A stretch of 33,846 bases of DNA. Origin: a virus. The notes below the pieces were generated by a model. The model was not told the DNA's origin and did not search any database. It saw only the letters and a program-made list of their open reading frames with translations. This document shows positions 6,895-12,770 of the stretch, in pieces. The translations under genes were made by a program, and so were the position numbers. Position 1 is the first letter of the stretch; every line of letters begins with the position of its first letter. The DNA is taken from IMG/VR virus record IMGVR_UViG_3300025769_000432, positions 1 through 33,846 of that record. One strand, written 5' to 3'.

Positions 6895-8046
6895 ATGATT
6901 AAGAAGCTTATTTGGTTTTTGATCCCACTAATGTCTTGGGGTCAGTGTGACATAGAGATCTACGGGTTCAATCCGATATCTACGGATCTTACACTTGTAG
7001 TTAACAACGGTCAGTGCGGGACAGAGGCAGATAGCATTGGGGAGTTTATTCTCGGTCTGTCGTTCAACCCCCCTGTTTTCCCATCACCGTTCCAGTGTCT
7101 TAGTGAGGACTCCCAATGGGCTCTACTTCTTTACCCCTTGAACTTCCCAGGCTTTGAGATAGGTCAGGGGCCTGACAATATCCTGCAGACGGGGGATACT
7201 ATTACGTTTAATATACTTGACGATACTCCTCTTGCTGGGAGTGGGACCCTTATGTGCTGGAGAAATGCGCTCCAGATTGGGTCCTATTTTGAGGAGTGCG
7301 TTATTCTCACAATTTTCCAGATCAATGACAGTGAGACAATACTTGGGGGACCTGGACTGGGTGGTTTCCCGTACCCAGATGTAAACATCCCTAACAACTT
7401 CCTGCAGTTCTCGCTGGCTGGTTCTTGCTACCCACCTCCTCCCCCGATTGTTTACGGGTGTATTGATGCGTCTGCTTTCAACTACAACGAGTTTGCTACG
7501 ATAAGTGACGGGAGTTGTCAGTATGGGGGATGCTTGGATGAGGAGGCAAGCAACTATGACTCTACTGCTGATGTGGATGATGGGAGCTGTGTGTACTCTG
7601 GGTGTCTGGATGTCAATGCATACAACTATGATGAGCAGGCTACTGAGGATGATGGTAGTTGTGTCTACCAGGGATGCCTAGACTTTGAGGCTCTGAACTT
7701 CTGCGAGGAGTGTACGATTGAGGGGGAGTGCATTTACGGCCCAGATGACCCCGACTGCAATGACCCGTGCATCAAAGCCCCCAACGTATTTACCCCGAAC
7801 GGGGACAACATCAATGAGTTCTGGCAGATTATAACGATTGACGAGTGCTGGTTGGAGTGGGACTGCAGACTCTACAACAGATGGGGTGATACTATATGGT
7901 ACTCAGCCGACCCATCAGATAGATGGAGTGGTGATTTCCTTGGGAGCCCTGTTTCAAACGGGGTATACGTATGGACTCTCAACGCTAGAACGTTTGAGTC
8001 TAGGAAGGTTATAGAAATGTCTGGGCACGTTACCGTGCTCCGTTAA
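6895..8046 (+). CDS. Secreted cysteine-repeat protein with type B T9SS sorting domain
   Basis: 383 residues with a short signal peptide (about 1-16, ending SWG). Residues 20-180 form a beta-rich domain of unknown type containing six cysteines. Residues 188-280 are four 24-residue repeats of pattern GCxDxxAxNYxxxATxDDGSCxY, the last degenerate; similar repeats occur in marine Flavobacteriia exoproteins, probably disulfide- and calcium-stabilised. Residues about 295-383 are the gliding-motility-associated type B T9SS C-terminal domain: PNVFTPNGDNINEFW, LYNRWGDTIWYS, WSGDF, GVYVWTL and terminal GHVTVLR. Type B substrates usually stay on or near the cell surface and need a PorP/SprF-type partner, which is not visible here. 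The ATG at 6895 follows the protease stop by 14 bp, so the two are co-transcribed. Confidence 0.85.
   Translation: MIKKLIWFLIPLMSWGQCDIEIYGFNPISTDLTLVVNNGQCGTEADSIGEFILGLSFNPPVFPSPFQCLSEDSQWALLLYPLNFPGFEIGQGPDNILQTGDTITFNILDDTPLAGSGTLMCWRNALQIGSYFEECVILTIFQINDSETILGGPGLGGFPYPDVNIPNNFLQFSLAGSCYPPPPPIVYGCIDASAFNYNEFATISDGSCQYGGCLDEEASNYDSTADVDDGSCVYSGCLDVNAYNYDEQATEDDGSCVYQGCLDFEALNFCEECTIEGECIYGPDDPDCNDPCIKAPNVFTPNGDNINEFWQIITIDECWLEWDCRLYNRWGDTIWYSADPSDRWSGDFLGSPVSNGVYVWTLNARTFESRKVIEMSGHVTVLR
7456..7734 (+). repeat. Four 72-bp coding repeats (24-residue Cys/Asp repeat)
   Basis: Repeat units begin at residues 188, 212, 236 and 260 of the type B protein, exactly 24 residues apart. Conserved positions are GC at the start, A-x-NY in the middle and DDGSC near the end. 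The fourth unit lacks the DDG signature and gains extra cysteines. The DNA copies have diverged in codon use, so this is an old tandem duplication. Confidence 0.85.
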
Positions 8047-8067
8047 CGAGACTTAAGTCTGTCGTTA
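8044..8067. terminator. Hairpin between convergent genes containing both stop codons
   Basis: The perfect palindrome AGACTTAAGTCT (8049-8060) is flanked by TAACG (8044-8048) and CGTTA (8063-8067), giving one stem with a 2-base bulge. Stop codons of both convergent genes lie in the arms. No T-run follows on either strand, so a terminator role is only likely. Confidence 0.4.
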
Positions 8068-8199
8068 CCTGCCTTGTCCGCGATATGCTTTCTTGTAGTT
8101 CTTGGACTTCTTGTGCACAGAACTTTTTGTCTTAGCATGCACTCCAGGGCGGGAGACGTTTTTACGTACGTAGATGTCAAATGCTGATTGCTTGGCCAT
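8065..8199 (-). CDS. Small basic phage protein, 44 residues
   Basis: Read on the minus strand from the ATG at 8197-8199 to TAA at 8065-8067. The protein starts MAKQSAFDIYVRKNVSRPG and ends HKKSKNYKKAYRGQGR, a very basic, glycine-terminated sequence. Short proteins ending KNYKKxYRGQGR recur in flavobacterial phages (recalled, unnamed), which supports reality despite the size. It may bind nucleic acid. It is the only leftward gene in this rightward region. A perfect TATATTTG -7 box lies at 8227-8220, about 20 bases upstream. Confidence 0.65.
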   Translation of the reverse strand: MAKQSAFDIYVRKNVSRPGVHAKTKSSVHKKSKNYKKAYRGQGR

Positions 8200-8216
8200 A
8201 ATAGTGTGGTTTACAT

Positions 8217-8247
8217 TTGCAAATATAGGACAACTTAACTAAGTTAG
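8217..8247 (+). promoter_or_regulatory. Divergent promoter region with an operator-like inverted repeat
   Basis: On the plus strand, TTG (8217-8219), 20 bases, then TAAGTTAG (8240-8247), one mismatch from TAnnTTTG, reads towards the gene at 8269. On the minus strand TATATTTG (8227-8220) reads towards the gene at 8199, with ATG rather than TTG at -33. The inverted repeat AACTTA-AC-TAAGTT (8232-8245) overlaps the rightward -7 box and lies between the two, placed to act as a shared operator. Confidence 0.45.
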
Positions 8248-8268
8248 CATTGTACCACAGGTATAGAG

Positions 8269-8430
8269 ATGGCTAAGACGAAAATAAAATTTAGACCCAT
8301 AACAACTGCTACAGCGAAGATGCATGATCCAGAGCTGTACTCCATTATGGGTAACGTCAGGGATTTGCAGTACAAGCTAAATGTGAAGCCATTCATAGAA
8401 ACTTTCCACTGGACTAGACTTCCTCGCTAA
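8269..8430 (+). CDS. Small hypothetical phage protein, 53 residues
   Basis: Starts with ATG at 8269 (MAKTKIKFRPITTATAKMHD) and ends LPR-TAA at 8428-8430. The N-terminus is basic and the middle (DPELYSIMGNVRDLQYKL) probably helical. No family is recognised. It is supported by a candidate promoter at the right distance upstream and a strong terminator whose hairpin contains the stop codon. It forms a single-gene transcription unit. Confidence 0.55.
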   Translation: MAKTKIKFRPITTATAKMHDPELYSIMGNVRDLQYKLNVKPFIETFHWTRLPR

Positions 8431-8446
8431 GGCGGGGATTTTTTTT
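8422..8446 (+). terminator. Rho-independent terminator
   Basis: CCTCGC (8422-8427) pairs with GCGGGG (8432-8437) around the loop TAAG, followed by A and eight T (8439-8446). The stop codon of the preceding gene is in the loop. Confidence 0.8.
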
Positions 8447-8642
8447 GGGAAAAATTTTTGAGAGCGGAATCCTACACCATCACAGACCCCTACGATGTAT
8501 CGGGTTTGGGAATACCCCGACCCTTTTAGTAACCTACCAATATGATAAGTGGAGTGCGCATCTAACATACACCACATCTAAACTTAAGCGCATGTAGTAA
8601 CTGAGGTAGGTTACTATTTGTCTAACCTTATATCCATACACC
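8447..8642 (+). promoter_or_regulatory. Leader with alternative RNA pairings upstream of the 81-residue gene
   Basis: No gene was found in these 196 bases. TAGTAACCTACC (8527-8538) is the exact complement of GGTAGGTTACTA (8605-8616), 12 bp. A second TAGTAAC (8595-8601) can instead pair locally with GTTACTA (8610-8616), and AGGTTA (8608-8613) can pair with TAACCT (8623-8628). The pairings compete. The last 22 bases before the ATG (8621-8642) contain no G. A partial copy of the repeat seen at 8930 lies at 8474-8489. Confidence 0.45.
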
Positions 8643-8888
8643 ATGGTACTTCCTATTAAGCAACGCACCTACGAGTCAGGCAAGGTGCTTCACTTCGTCA
8701 TCAAGGATGGCTTGGCCTACAAGATTCTTGCTGACATCACCAAGTTCTCTAACGCTGAGCACTTCTTCCGCAACTTAGTTTACTCTGCACCTGATGCTAC
8801 GTCTACCAACAAGGAGACTGGCGAGGTGTTCACAAACCGCTGGTGCACTGTCCGCTCTTACGAGGAGCAAGACTTCAGCTTCAGCTGA
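8643..8888 (+). CDS. Hypothetical phage protein, 81 residues
   Basis: A soluble protein with the compact beta-alpha pattern VLHFVIKDGLAYKILADITKF, then NAEHFFRNLVYSAP, and a C-terminal strand RWCTVRSYEEQDFSF. No family is recognised and there is no signal peptide. Codon use is even and it is bounded by its own structured leader and a strong terminator, so it is a single-gene unit probably expressed early or at high level. Single-gene accessory units like this in phages often encode host-takeover or anti-defence proteins, but nothing in the sequence shows that here. Confidence 0.6.
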   Translation: MVLPIKQRTYESGKVLHFVIKDGLAYKILADITKFSNAEHFFRNLVYSAPDATSTNKETGEVFTNRWCTVRSYEEQDFSFS

Positions 8889-8894
8889 TGACTT

Positions 8895-8925
8895 GGGGGG
8901 AGCTACGGCTCCTCCCTTGTTTTGT
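8895..8925 (+). terminator. Rho-independent terminator
   Basis: GGGGGGAGC (8895-8903) pairs over 9 bp (one G-T) with GCTCCTCCC (8908-8916) around TACG, followed by TTGTTTTGTC. It lies 6 bases after the stop of the preceding gene. Confidence 0.85.
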
Positions 8926-8929
8926 CTGT

Positions 8930-8971
8930 ACCATCAGAGACATTCGAAACACCATCAGAGACCCATTCGAA
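8930..8971 (+). repeat. Imperfect tandem repeat ACCATCAGAGA(c)CATTCGAA
   Basis: Two copies, 8930-8948 and 8951-8971, differ mainly by an inserted CC. A third, partial copy, ACACCATCACAGACCC, lies at 8474-8489 ahead of the previous gene. All are in untranslated DNA, so they could be protein-binding sites or phage promoter elements. Confidence 0.5.
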
Positions 8972-9003
8972 CCTTTAGACGTTAAGACTTAGACTGTTTG
9001 TAA

Positions 9004-9088
9004 GTGTAGCCTCTTGGCTTCACACACCACTTTCTCCCACTTTTCGACACCATATACTTTCATTCACATTCTATTCTATTACATTCCC
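9004..9088 (+). promoter_or_regulatory. Hairpin plus nearly G-free leader of a small-gene operon
   Basis: AGCC (9008-9011) and GGCT (9016-9019) close a TCTT loop, extended by GTG/CAC beyond one mismatch. From 9021 to 9088 (68 bases) there is a single G. This should leave the ribosome site unstructured, which matters in a host that does not use Shine-Dalgarno pairing. ATTCTATTCT (9068-9077) recurs at 9808-9817 in another leader. Confidence 0.45.
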
Positions 9089-9163
9089 ATGAACACAGTC
9101 TACTACCAAGGTCAGTACATCACCTACTCTTCTTACCTCAACAGCATTGCAACACAATACTAA
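9089..9163 (+). CDS. Very small peptide gene, 24 residues
   Basis: ATG at 9089 to TAA at 9161-9163, encoding a tyrosine- and serine-rich peptide (MNTVYYQGQYITYSSYL...). It follows the long G-free leader directly and ends 2 bases before the next ATG, which supports translation. No homolog is recognised. It could be a leader peptide for the small genes downstream or a mini-protein. Confidence 0.4.
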   Translation: MNTVYYQGQYITYSSYLNSIATQY

Positions 9164-9165
9164 TC

Positions 9166-9345
9166 ATGGCTAAGAACGTACTCAACAATCTTGTACTCGA
9201 CAGATACAAGAAAGCCAAGCGTGATGTAGTTACACTCGGGTCATCACTACTCGAGGAACGTCAACGCATTCAATCACAAATCTCCAACCTGCAAGAGCAA
9301 CTCAAGCAGATCAACGAAGAACTCAAATCAAACCAAGCTCAATGA
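9166..9345 (+). CDS. Small coiled-coil protein, 59 residues
   Basis: ATG at 9166 to TGA at 9343-9345. The N-terminus MAKNVLNNLVLDRYKKAKRD is basic. Residues about 25-56 form a likely coiled coil (LEERQRIQSQISNLQEQLKQIN). There is no membrane segment. It overlaps the lipoprotein gene as ATGA (9342-9345). It might pair with a membrane partner, but a spanin role is not supported because no transmembrane helix is present. Confidence 0.6.
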   Translation: MAKNVLNNLVLDRYKKAKRDVVTLGSSLLEERQRIQSQISNLQEQLKQINEELKSNQAQ

Positions 9346-9467
9346 AAGACACACTCGTCCGCTACTTACTCGTAGCATCAATGGCACTACTCATTGCATC
9401 ACTCACATCATGTGGTACAATGACACATTACTCATCAAGCTACTCTACATGCGCAGCTTATCAGTAA
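9342..9467 (+). CDS. Small lipoprotein, 41 residues
   Basis: The N-terminus MKDTLVRYLLVASMALLIAS is a lipoprotein signal peptide with lipobox LTSC (C24). The mature lipopeptide would be only 18 residues, rich in Ser and Tyr. No acidic surface-export signal follows the cysteine, so periplasm-facing anchoring is expected. It is linked by ATGA to the coiled-coil gene and overlaps the next secreted protein by 19 bp. Small phage lipoproteins in other systems act in superinfection exclusion (T5 Llp, phi80 Cor) or as outer spanins; neither can be decided here. Confidence 0.65.
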   Translation: MKDTLVRYLLVASMALLIASLTSCGTMTHYSSSYSTCAAYQ

Positions 9468-9775
9468 TACTACTACTGCTAGTCAGTATAAGTACAGCAC
9501 AATCTCAAGTCTACTGCTGTGAGGCGTTCGGTTACATACAGGATAACCACAAGAACTCTTACTGGGGGTCATTCAAGGAAGACATGACCATGATTGAGGT
9601 TACAGATAGGGACAGATGCAGTGAATCGCGTCTGCTCCCTATCACCGTGCTTGAAGTAAAACGTAGACGCAAGAATACTAGGATCGAGATCGTCATACAC
9701 TCTGATGATTTCGATTGTTGCACGTACCTGATAAAGCTATCGAACTACACGTACGATAAGTTTTATCTCAACTAA
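9449..9775 (+). CDS. Secreted or periplasmic hypothetical protein, 108 residues
   Basis: Started at the ATG at 9449 because MRSLSVILLLLVSISTAQSQ is a clean signal peptide with cleavage near AQS; the frame is open 39 bp further upstream, but that would disrupt the signal. The mature part is about 90 residues with five cysteines, including two CC pairs, and a basic strand (VLEVKRRRKNTRIEIVI) that suggests a small disulfide-bonded beta domain. No family is recognised. It overlaps the lipoprotein gene by 19 bp, so the two are translationally coupled and may act together in the envelope. The stop codon leads straight into the pseudoknot at 9775. Confidence 0.65.
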   Translation: MRSLSVILLLLVSISTAQSQVYCCEAFGYIQDNHKNSYWGSFKEDMTMIEVTDRDRCSESRLLPITVLEVKRRRKNTRIEIVIHSDDFDCCTYLIKLSNYTYDKFYLN

Positions 9776-9833
9776 TGGCGTAAGGTGACGGCCATCAACA
9801 GTCACCAATTCTATTCTTTTATTTTCTTTTATC
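9775..9833 (+). promoter_or_regulatory. H-type RNA pseudoknot followed by a G-free leader
   Basis: Stem 1: ATGGC (9775-9779) with GCCAT (9791-9795), 5 bp. Loop 1: GTAA. Stem 2: GGTGAC (9784-9789) with GTCACC (9801-9806), 6 bp. One base joins the stems and loop 3 is CAACA. These lengths suit a classic H-type pseudoknot. The following 27 bases (9807-9833) contain no G and run to the ATG at 9834. The layout recalls the autoregulatory leader of T4 gene 32. preQ1-I or SAM-II riboswitch sequence signatures were not recognised. Confidence 0.6.
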
Positions 9834-10430
9834 ATGGCACAAGCCTATGAAAACGCCCTGGCAACGGGCCAAGTTGTCATCCGTAAGTGGTGGGTTAACA
9901 CTAACTCCTCCAAGAACCAAATCACTGTTCAGTTCCAGCAGGAAGTTGAGCGTCCAGCATCTGCTGCGTCAGCCAACAGCTTGTTGATCTCACTCGAACA
10001 GGGAACTGAAGCTCTTGGTAATACGACTCGTGTTACTGCCCTTCGTTCGTTCAACGCAGACAAAGCTGCTGCCATCCTTGGATCTCGTGAAGGAGATGCT
10101 ACTCAGGGTGGTGAGACGATGTTTGCAAATGACTTCTATGCACAGCTCGGCGCTCCTGCCGGTACAGAGCTTGCAGTGCAAGTCACTGAGAACTTTGAGA
10201 AGAATCCCTACTCAAAGACTCAGACGCCTAAAGTCAACCCATCTACTGGTGAGGTTGTAATGGCACACAACGATTCTACTGGTACTGAGATGCCAGTGTA
10301 TCGTCACACTGACCTTGTTGTTGCATCTACTTGCAGCCACAAGTTTATCAGTGCATCGCAAGAGGAGGAAGCTCCTCGCGCAGCCATCGGTCGTCCGCAG
10401 TTTGCTGACGCTGGTGAGTTGATGTCGTAA
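9834..10430 (+). CDS. Abundant-type phage protein, possibly nucleic-acid binding
   Basis: 198 residues, soluble, no signal peptide. The N-terminal part has an aromatic-basic strand (VVIRKWWVNTNSS) and NQITVQFQQEVE, compatible with a beta-barrel. The middle is Ala/Ser/Thr-rich and helical, and the end is EEEAPRAAIGRPQF followed by an acidic tail. No named family is recognised. It is a single-gene unit with its own pseudoknot leader and one of the strongest terminators in the window, implying high and regulated expression. An ssDNA- or RNA-binding role is suggested only by the leader's likeness to that of T4 gene 32 and by the aromatic-basic strand. A role as an abundant early host-takeover protein is an equal alternative. 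Confidence 0.6.
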   Translation: MAQAYENALATGQVVIRKWWVNTNSSKNQITVQFQQEVERPASAASANSLLISLEQGTEALGNTTRVTALRSFNADKAAAILGSREGDATQGGETMFANDFYAQLGAPAGTELAVQVTENFEKNPYSKTQTPKVNPSTGEVVMAHNDSTGTEMPVYRHTDLVVASTCSHKFISASQEEEAPRAAIGRPQFADAGELMS

Positions 10431-10466
10431 TGCATCAACTAGCCCATACATAGGTTAGACACCTAC

Positions 10467-10514
10467 AATAGAACCCTGCCTCGATGGGCGGGACCAACAG
10501 GGTTCTATTTTTTC
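10467..10514 (+). terminator. Strong rho-independent terminator
   Basis: AATAGAACCCTG (10467-10478) pairs perfectly over 12 bp with CAGGGTTCTATT (10498-10509), followed by further T. It lies 36 bases after the stop of the 198-residue gene. Confidence 0.85.
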
Positions 10515-10589
10515 AATCAGCCGAAGTGTATTTTTTTTACAGTCTTGATTGCATGACCAGCAGACAGACGAACTTAAACCAAACAACCA

Positions 10590-10796
10590 ATGGGTAAGAT
10601 GAAAGAGATCGCAATGATCATTCAAGACGGGGACGTAGACACATTGTCCACCATCATTGATCTTGCAAAAAGAAACAAACGTTCCGGTGTATTCTTTCGA
10701 GGTAGGAACCTTACGTTTGAAGAAGCGGACACCATGCTAAACTTTGCACTAGATGAAATCAATAAGATTCGTAGGTCAGAACAGCCCCCTCAATGA
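10590..10796 (+). CDS. Small helical phage protein upstream of polA
   Basis: 68 residues, MGKMKEIAMIIQDGDVDTLSTIIDLAKRNKR..., almost entirely helical, with a central FFRGRNLTFEEADTML segment. No family is recognised. The ATG at 10590 follows a 19-base G-free stretch (10571-10589). Its last 44 bp overlap the start of the DNA polymerase gene, so the two are translationally coupled. It may be a polymerase accessory or host-takeover factor, by position only. Confidence 0.6.
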   Translation: MGKMKEIAMIIQDGDVDTLSTIIDLAKRNKRSGVFFRGRNLTFEEADTMLNFALDEINKIRRSEQPPQ

Positions 10797-12606
10797 TATC
10801 CCGACAGCGACGATACAGGAATGCCAAGCTTATTGTAAAAGCAAGACAGTTCTGGGGGTGGACACCGAGACAGAGGGTTTCGACTTCACGTGCAAGAAGC
10901 TCATCATGTTCCAGATTGGGGACAAAGACAGGCAATACGTCATCGACACACGCACAGTCAGCATCGAACCCCTCAAACAAATACTCGAGTCAAATGAGAT
11001 CACAAAGATTTTTCACAACGCTAAGTTCGACTACAAGTTCATTAAGAAGTGGGCTGGAATATCAGTTCAAAAAGTATACGATACGTTTCTTGTCGAAAGA
11101 GTTATCAATTGTGGTAAACAAGACCATGGATACTCTCTTGCCCGGTGCACAGAGAGATACCTCGGTCACACTCTCGATAAAGAGACCCGCAACAAGTTCA
11201 TCGGTCTCAAAGGTCAACCTTACACCGTCGATCAAATTACGTATGGGGCCAACGATGTGGTTTATCTGCTGGACATACGGGAGAAACAGCTTGCACTACT
11301 TCGTACGTATGAACTGGAGCAAGTCGCCCGTCTGGAGAATGAAGTAGTCAGAGTATTTGCTGAGATTGAGTACGAGGGTCTGGACATTGACAAGGACAAG
11401 TGGACAGTTATGGCAGAAAAGAATGTCAAGCTGGCATTTGAACAGGAGATCAAGCTAGACAAACTGGTATTGGAACACCCTTTGCTACAGCAGTATCGTA
11501 TCCCAGTACAGGTGGATATGTTTGCTCCCATGGAGGAGACTAGGCATACTCACATCAACTGGGGCTCCCCTATGCAGACCCTCAAACTATTTAGAAACCT
11601 AGTACCTGAACTTGAAGATGTCAACGGTAAGAAGCTCAACAAGTACAGGTACAAACACAAACTAATCGATGAATATATACGCTATAAGGAAAGGACAAAG
11701 CTCGCAAATGCCTATGGAACTAAGTTCTTCAACTACGTCAACTCAGACGGGAGAGTGCATACAAACTTCTCGCAAATACTTGATACTGGACGAGTATCTT
11801 CCTCTAAGCCTAACATGCAACAGATTCCGGGCGACAATACCTTTAGAAATTGTTTCGTCGCACCAGAGGGATGGGTCTTTGTCTCGTCCGATTACTCTAG
11901 TCAGGAACTAAACGTCATTGCATATGGAAGTCAAGACCCTGTTTGGTTGGATGCCCTTGAAAAAGGTCTCGACCTCCATGGTGTATGCGCCGACCTTGTC
12001 TTCGAAGATAAGTGGAGGAACGCTGACGCTGATGAAAAGAAGAAGCTACGCACGCAGATTAAGGCGATTAATTTCGGACTGGCCTACGGAATGGGACCCT
12101 TTAAACTGGCGGACACACTCCAGATATCAAAGCACGAGGCTGAGGCACTTATAGAGAAATACTTTACAGAGTTCCCCAACATCCGTGACTTTCTACAAAA
12201 ACTTGGTACGTTTGGTACACGCAATGGCTATATTCGTACCTTCAAGCCCTTCAAACGACGTCGCTGGTTTGACAACTGGTTCCCTAAGATTTGGAATGAC
12301 AGGTCAAAGATGCAGGAGTTTGGGAGCATTGAACGTGCCAGTAAGAACACACCCATTCAGGGTAGCTCTGCGGATATGACTAAGCTTGCGCTTATCTACA
12401 TATACAAGGAGATACAGAAGAACTGGAGGGGTGATGTCAAGATTGTCATGACTGTCCACGATCAAATCGATACGATCTGCAAAGAGAATATCGCAGGAGA
12501 GTGGGCTAGAATGATGACAATGGAGATGGAGAGAGCTGCGAAGGTCATTGTACCTAATGGCTTGCTCAAAGCCGATACAAACATCTCTCAAACGTGGGAG
12601 AAGTAG
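10753..12606 (+). CDS. polA: DNA polymerase I, family A, with 3'-5' proofreading domain
   Basis: 617 residues: a 3'-5' exonuclease domain (about 30-185) joined to a polymerase domain (about 190-617), without the 5'-3' exonuclease domain, which is supplied by a separate gene at 24471. Exonuclease motifs are intact: D37-T-E39, HNAKFD93, and Y164-x3-D168. Polymerase motif A is D380YSSQE, motif B is R433-x3-K437-x3-F441-x3-Y445, and motif C is VH569D570. Phe at 441 corresponds to E. coli F762, so the enzyme should discriminate against dideoxynucleotides. It should copy the phage genome with the DnaB helicase and primase encoded downstream. It is followed by a tRNA gene 6 bases after the stop. Confidence 0.95.
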   Translation: MKSIRFVGQNSPLNDIPTATIQECQAYCKSKTVLGVDTETEGFDFTCKKLIMFQIGDKDRQYVIDTRTVSIEPLKQILESNEITKIFHNAKFDYKFIKKWAGISVQKVYDTFLVERVINCGKQDHGYSLARCTERYLGHTLDKETRNKFIGLKGQPYTVDQITYGANDVVYLLDIREKQLALLRTYELEQVARLENEVVRVFAEIEYEGLDIDKDKWTVMAEKNVKLAFEQEIKLDKLVLEHPLLQQYRIPVQVDMFAPMEETRHTHINWGSPMQTLKLFRNLVPELEDVNGKKLNKYRYKHKLIDEYIRYKERTKLANAYGTKFFNYVNSDGRVHTNFSQILDTGRVSSSKPNMQQIPGDNTFRNCFVAPEGWVFVSSDYSSQELNVIAYGSQDPVWLDALEKGLDLHGVCADLVFEDKWRNADADEKKKLRTQIKAINFGLAYGMGPFKLADTLQISKHEAEALIEKYFTEFPNIRDFLQKLGTFGTRNGYIRTFKPFKRRRWFDNWFPKIWNDRSKMQEFGSIERASKNTPIQGSSADMTKLALIYIYKEIQKNWRGDVKIVMTVHDQIDTICKENIAGEWARMMTMEMERAAKVIVPNGLLKADTNISQTWEK

Positions 12607-12612
12607 TATCAT

Positions 12613-12686
12613 GCCTCGGTAGCACAACTGGATAGTGCAACAGCCTTCTAAGCTGTAGGTTGTGGGTTCGAGTCCCGCTCGAGGTA
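12613..12686 (+). tRNA. tRNA-Arg (anticodon UCU)
   Basis: A 74-nt cloverleaf. The acceptor GCCTCGG/TCGAGGT has G-U pairs at both ends, the D-stem is GCAC/GTGC, and the anticodon stem ACAGC/GCTGT carries loop CTTCTAA (anticodon TCT at 12647-12649). The T-arm is GTGGG-TTCGAGT-CCCGC, the discriminator is A12686, and CCA is not encoded. It reads AGA codons. It lies directly behind polA in the same transcript and needs 3' processing and CCA addition by the host. Confidence 0.9.
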
Positions 12687-12738
12687 CGCGTGTGAGGCGA
12701 CAATAAGCCTGCTCGCAGTTTTCATTCAATTACAGGTG

Positions 12739-12770
12739 AGGGGCTGGTGAAACGTCACTGGCCCCTTTTT
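12739..12770 (+). terminator. Rho-independent terminator after the polA-tRNA unit
   Basis: AGGGGCTGGTGA (12739-12750) pairs with TCACTGGCCCCT (12755-12766) over 12 positions, two of them G-T, around AACG, followed by a short T-run. Confidence 0.8.

Noticed and set aside
8377-8577. Minus-strand 66-codon frame across the terminator region
   Set aside because: It overlaps the 53-residue gene and its terminator and has no recognisable features or suitable leader.
9342-9775. Lipoprotein plus secreted protein as a spanin pair
   Set aside because: The partner has a cleavable signal and no coiled coil, and the coiled-coil gene before them has no membrane segment.
12392-12400. DnaA-box-like TTATCTACA
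   Set aside because: A single 8-of-9 match inside polA, expected by chance. No cluster of boxes was seen.
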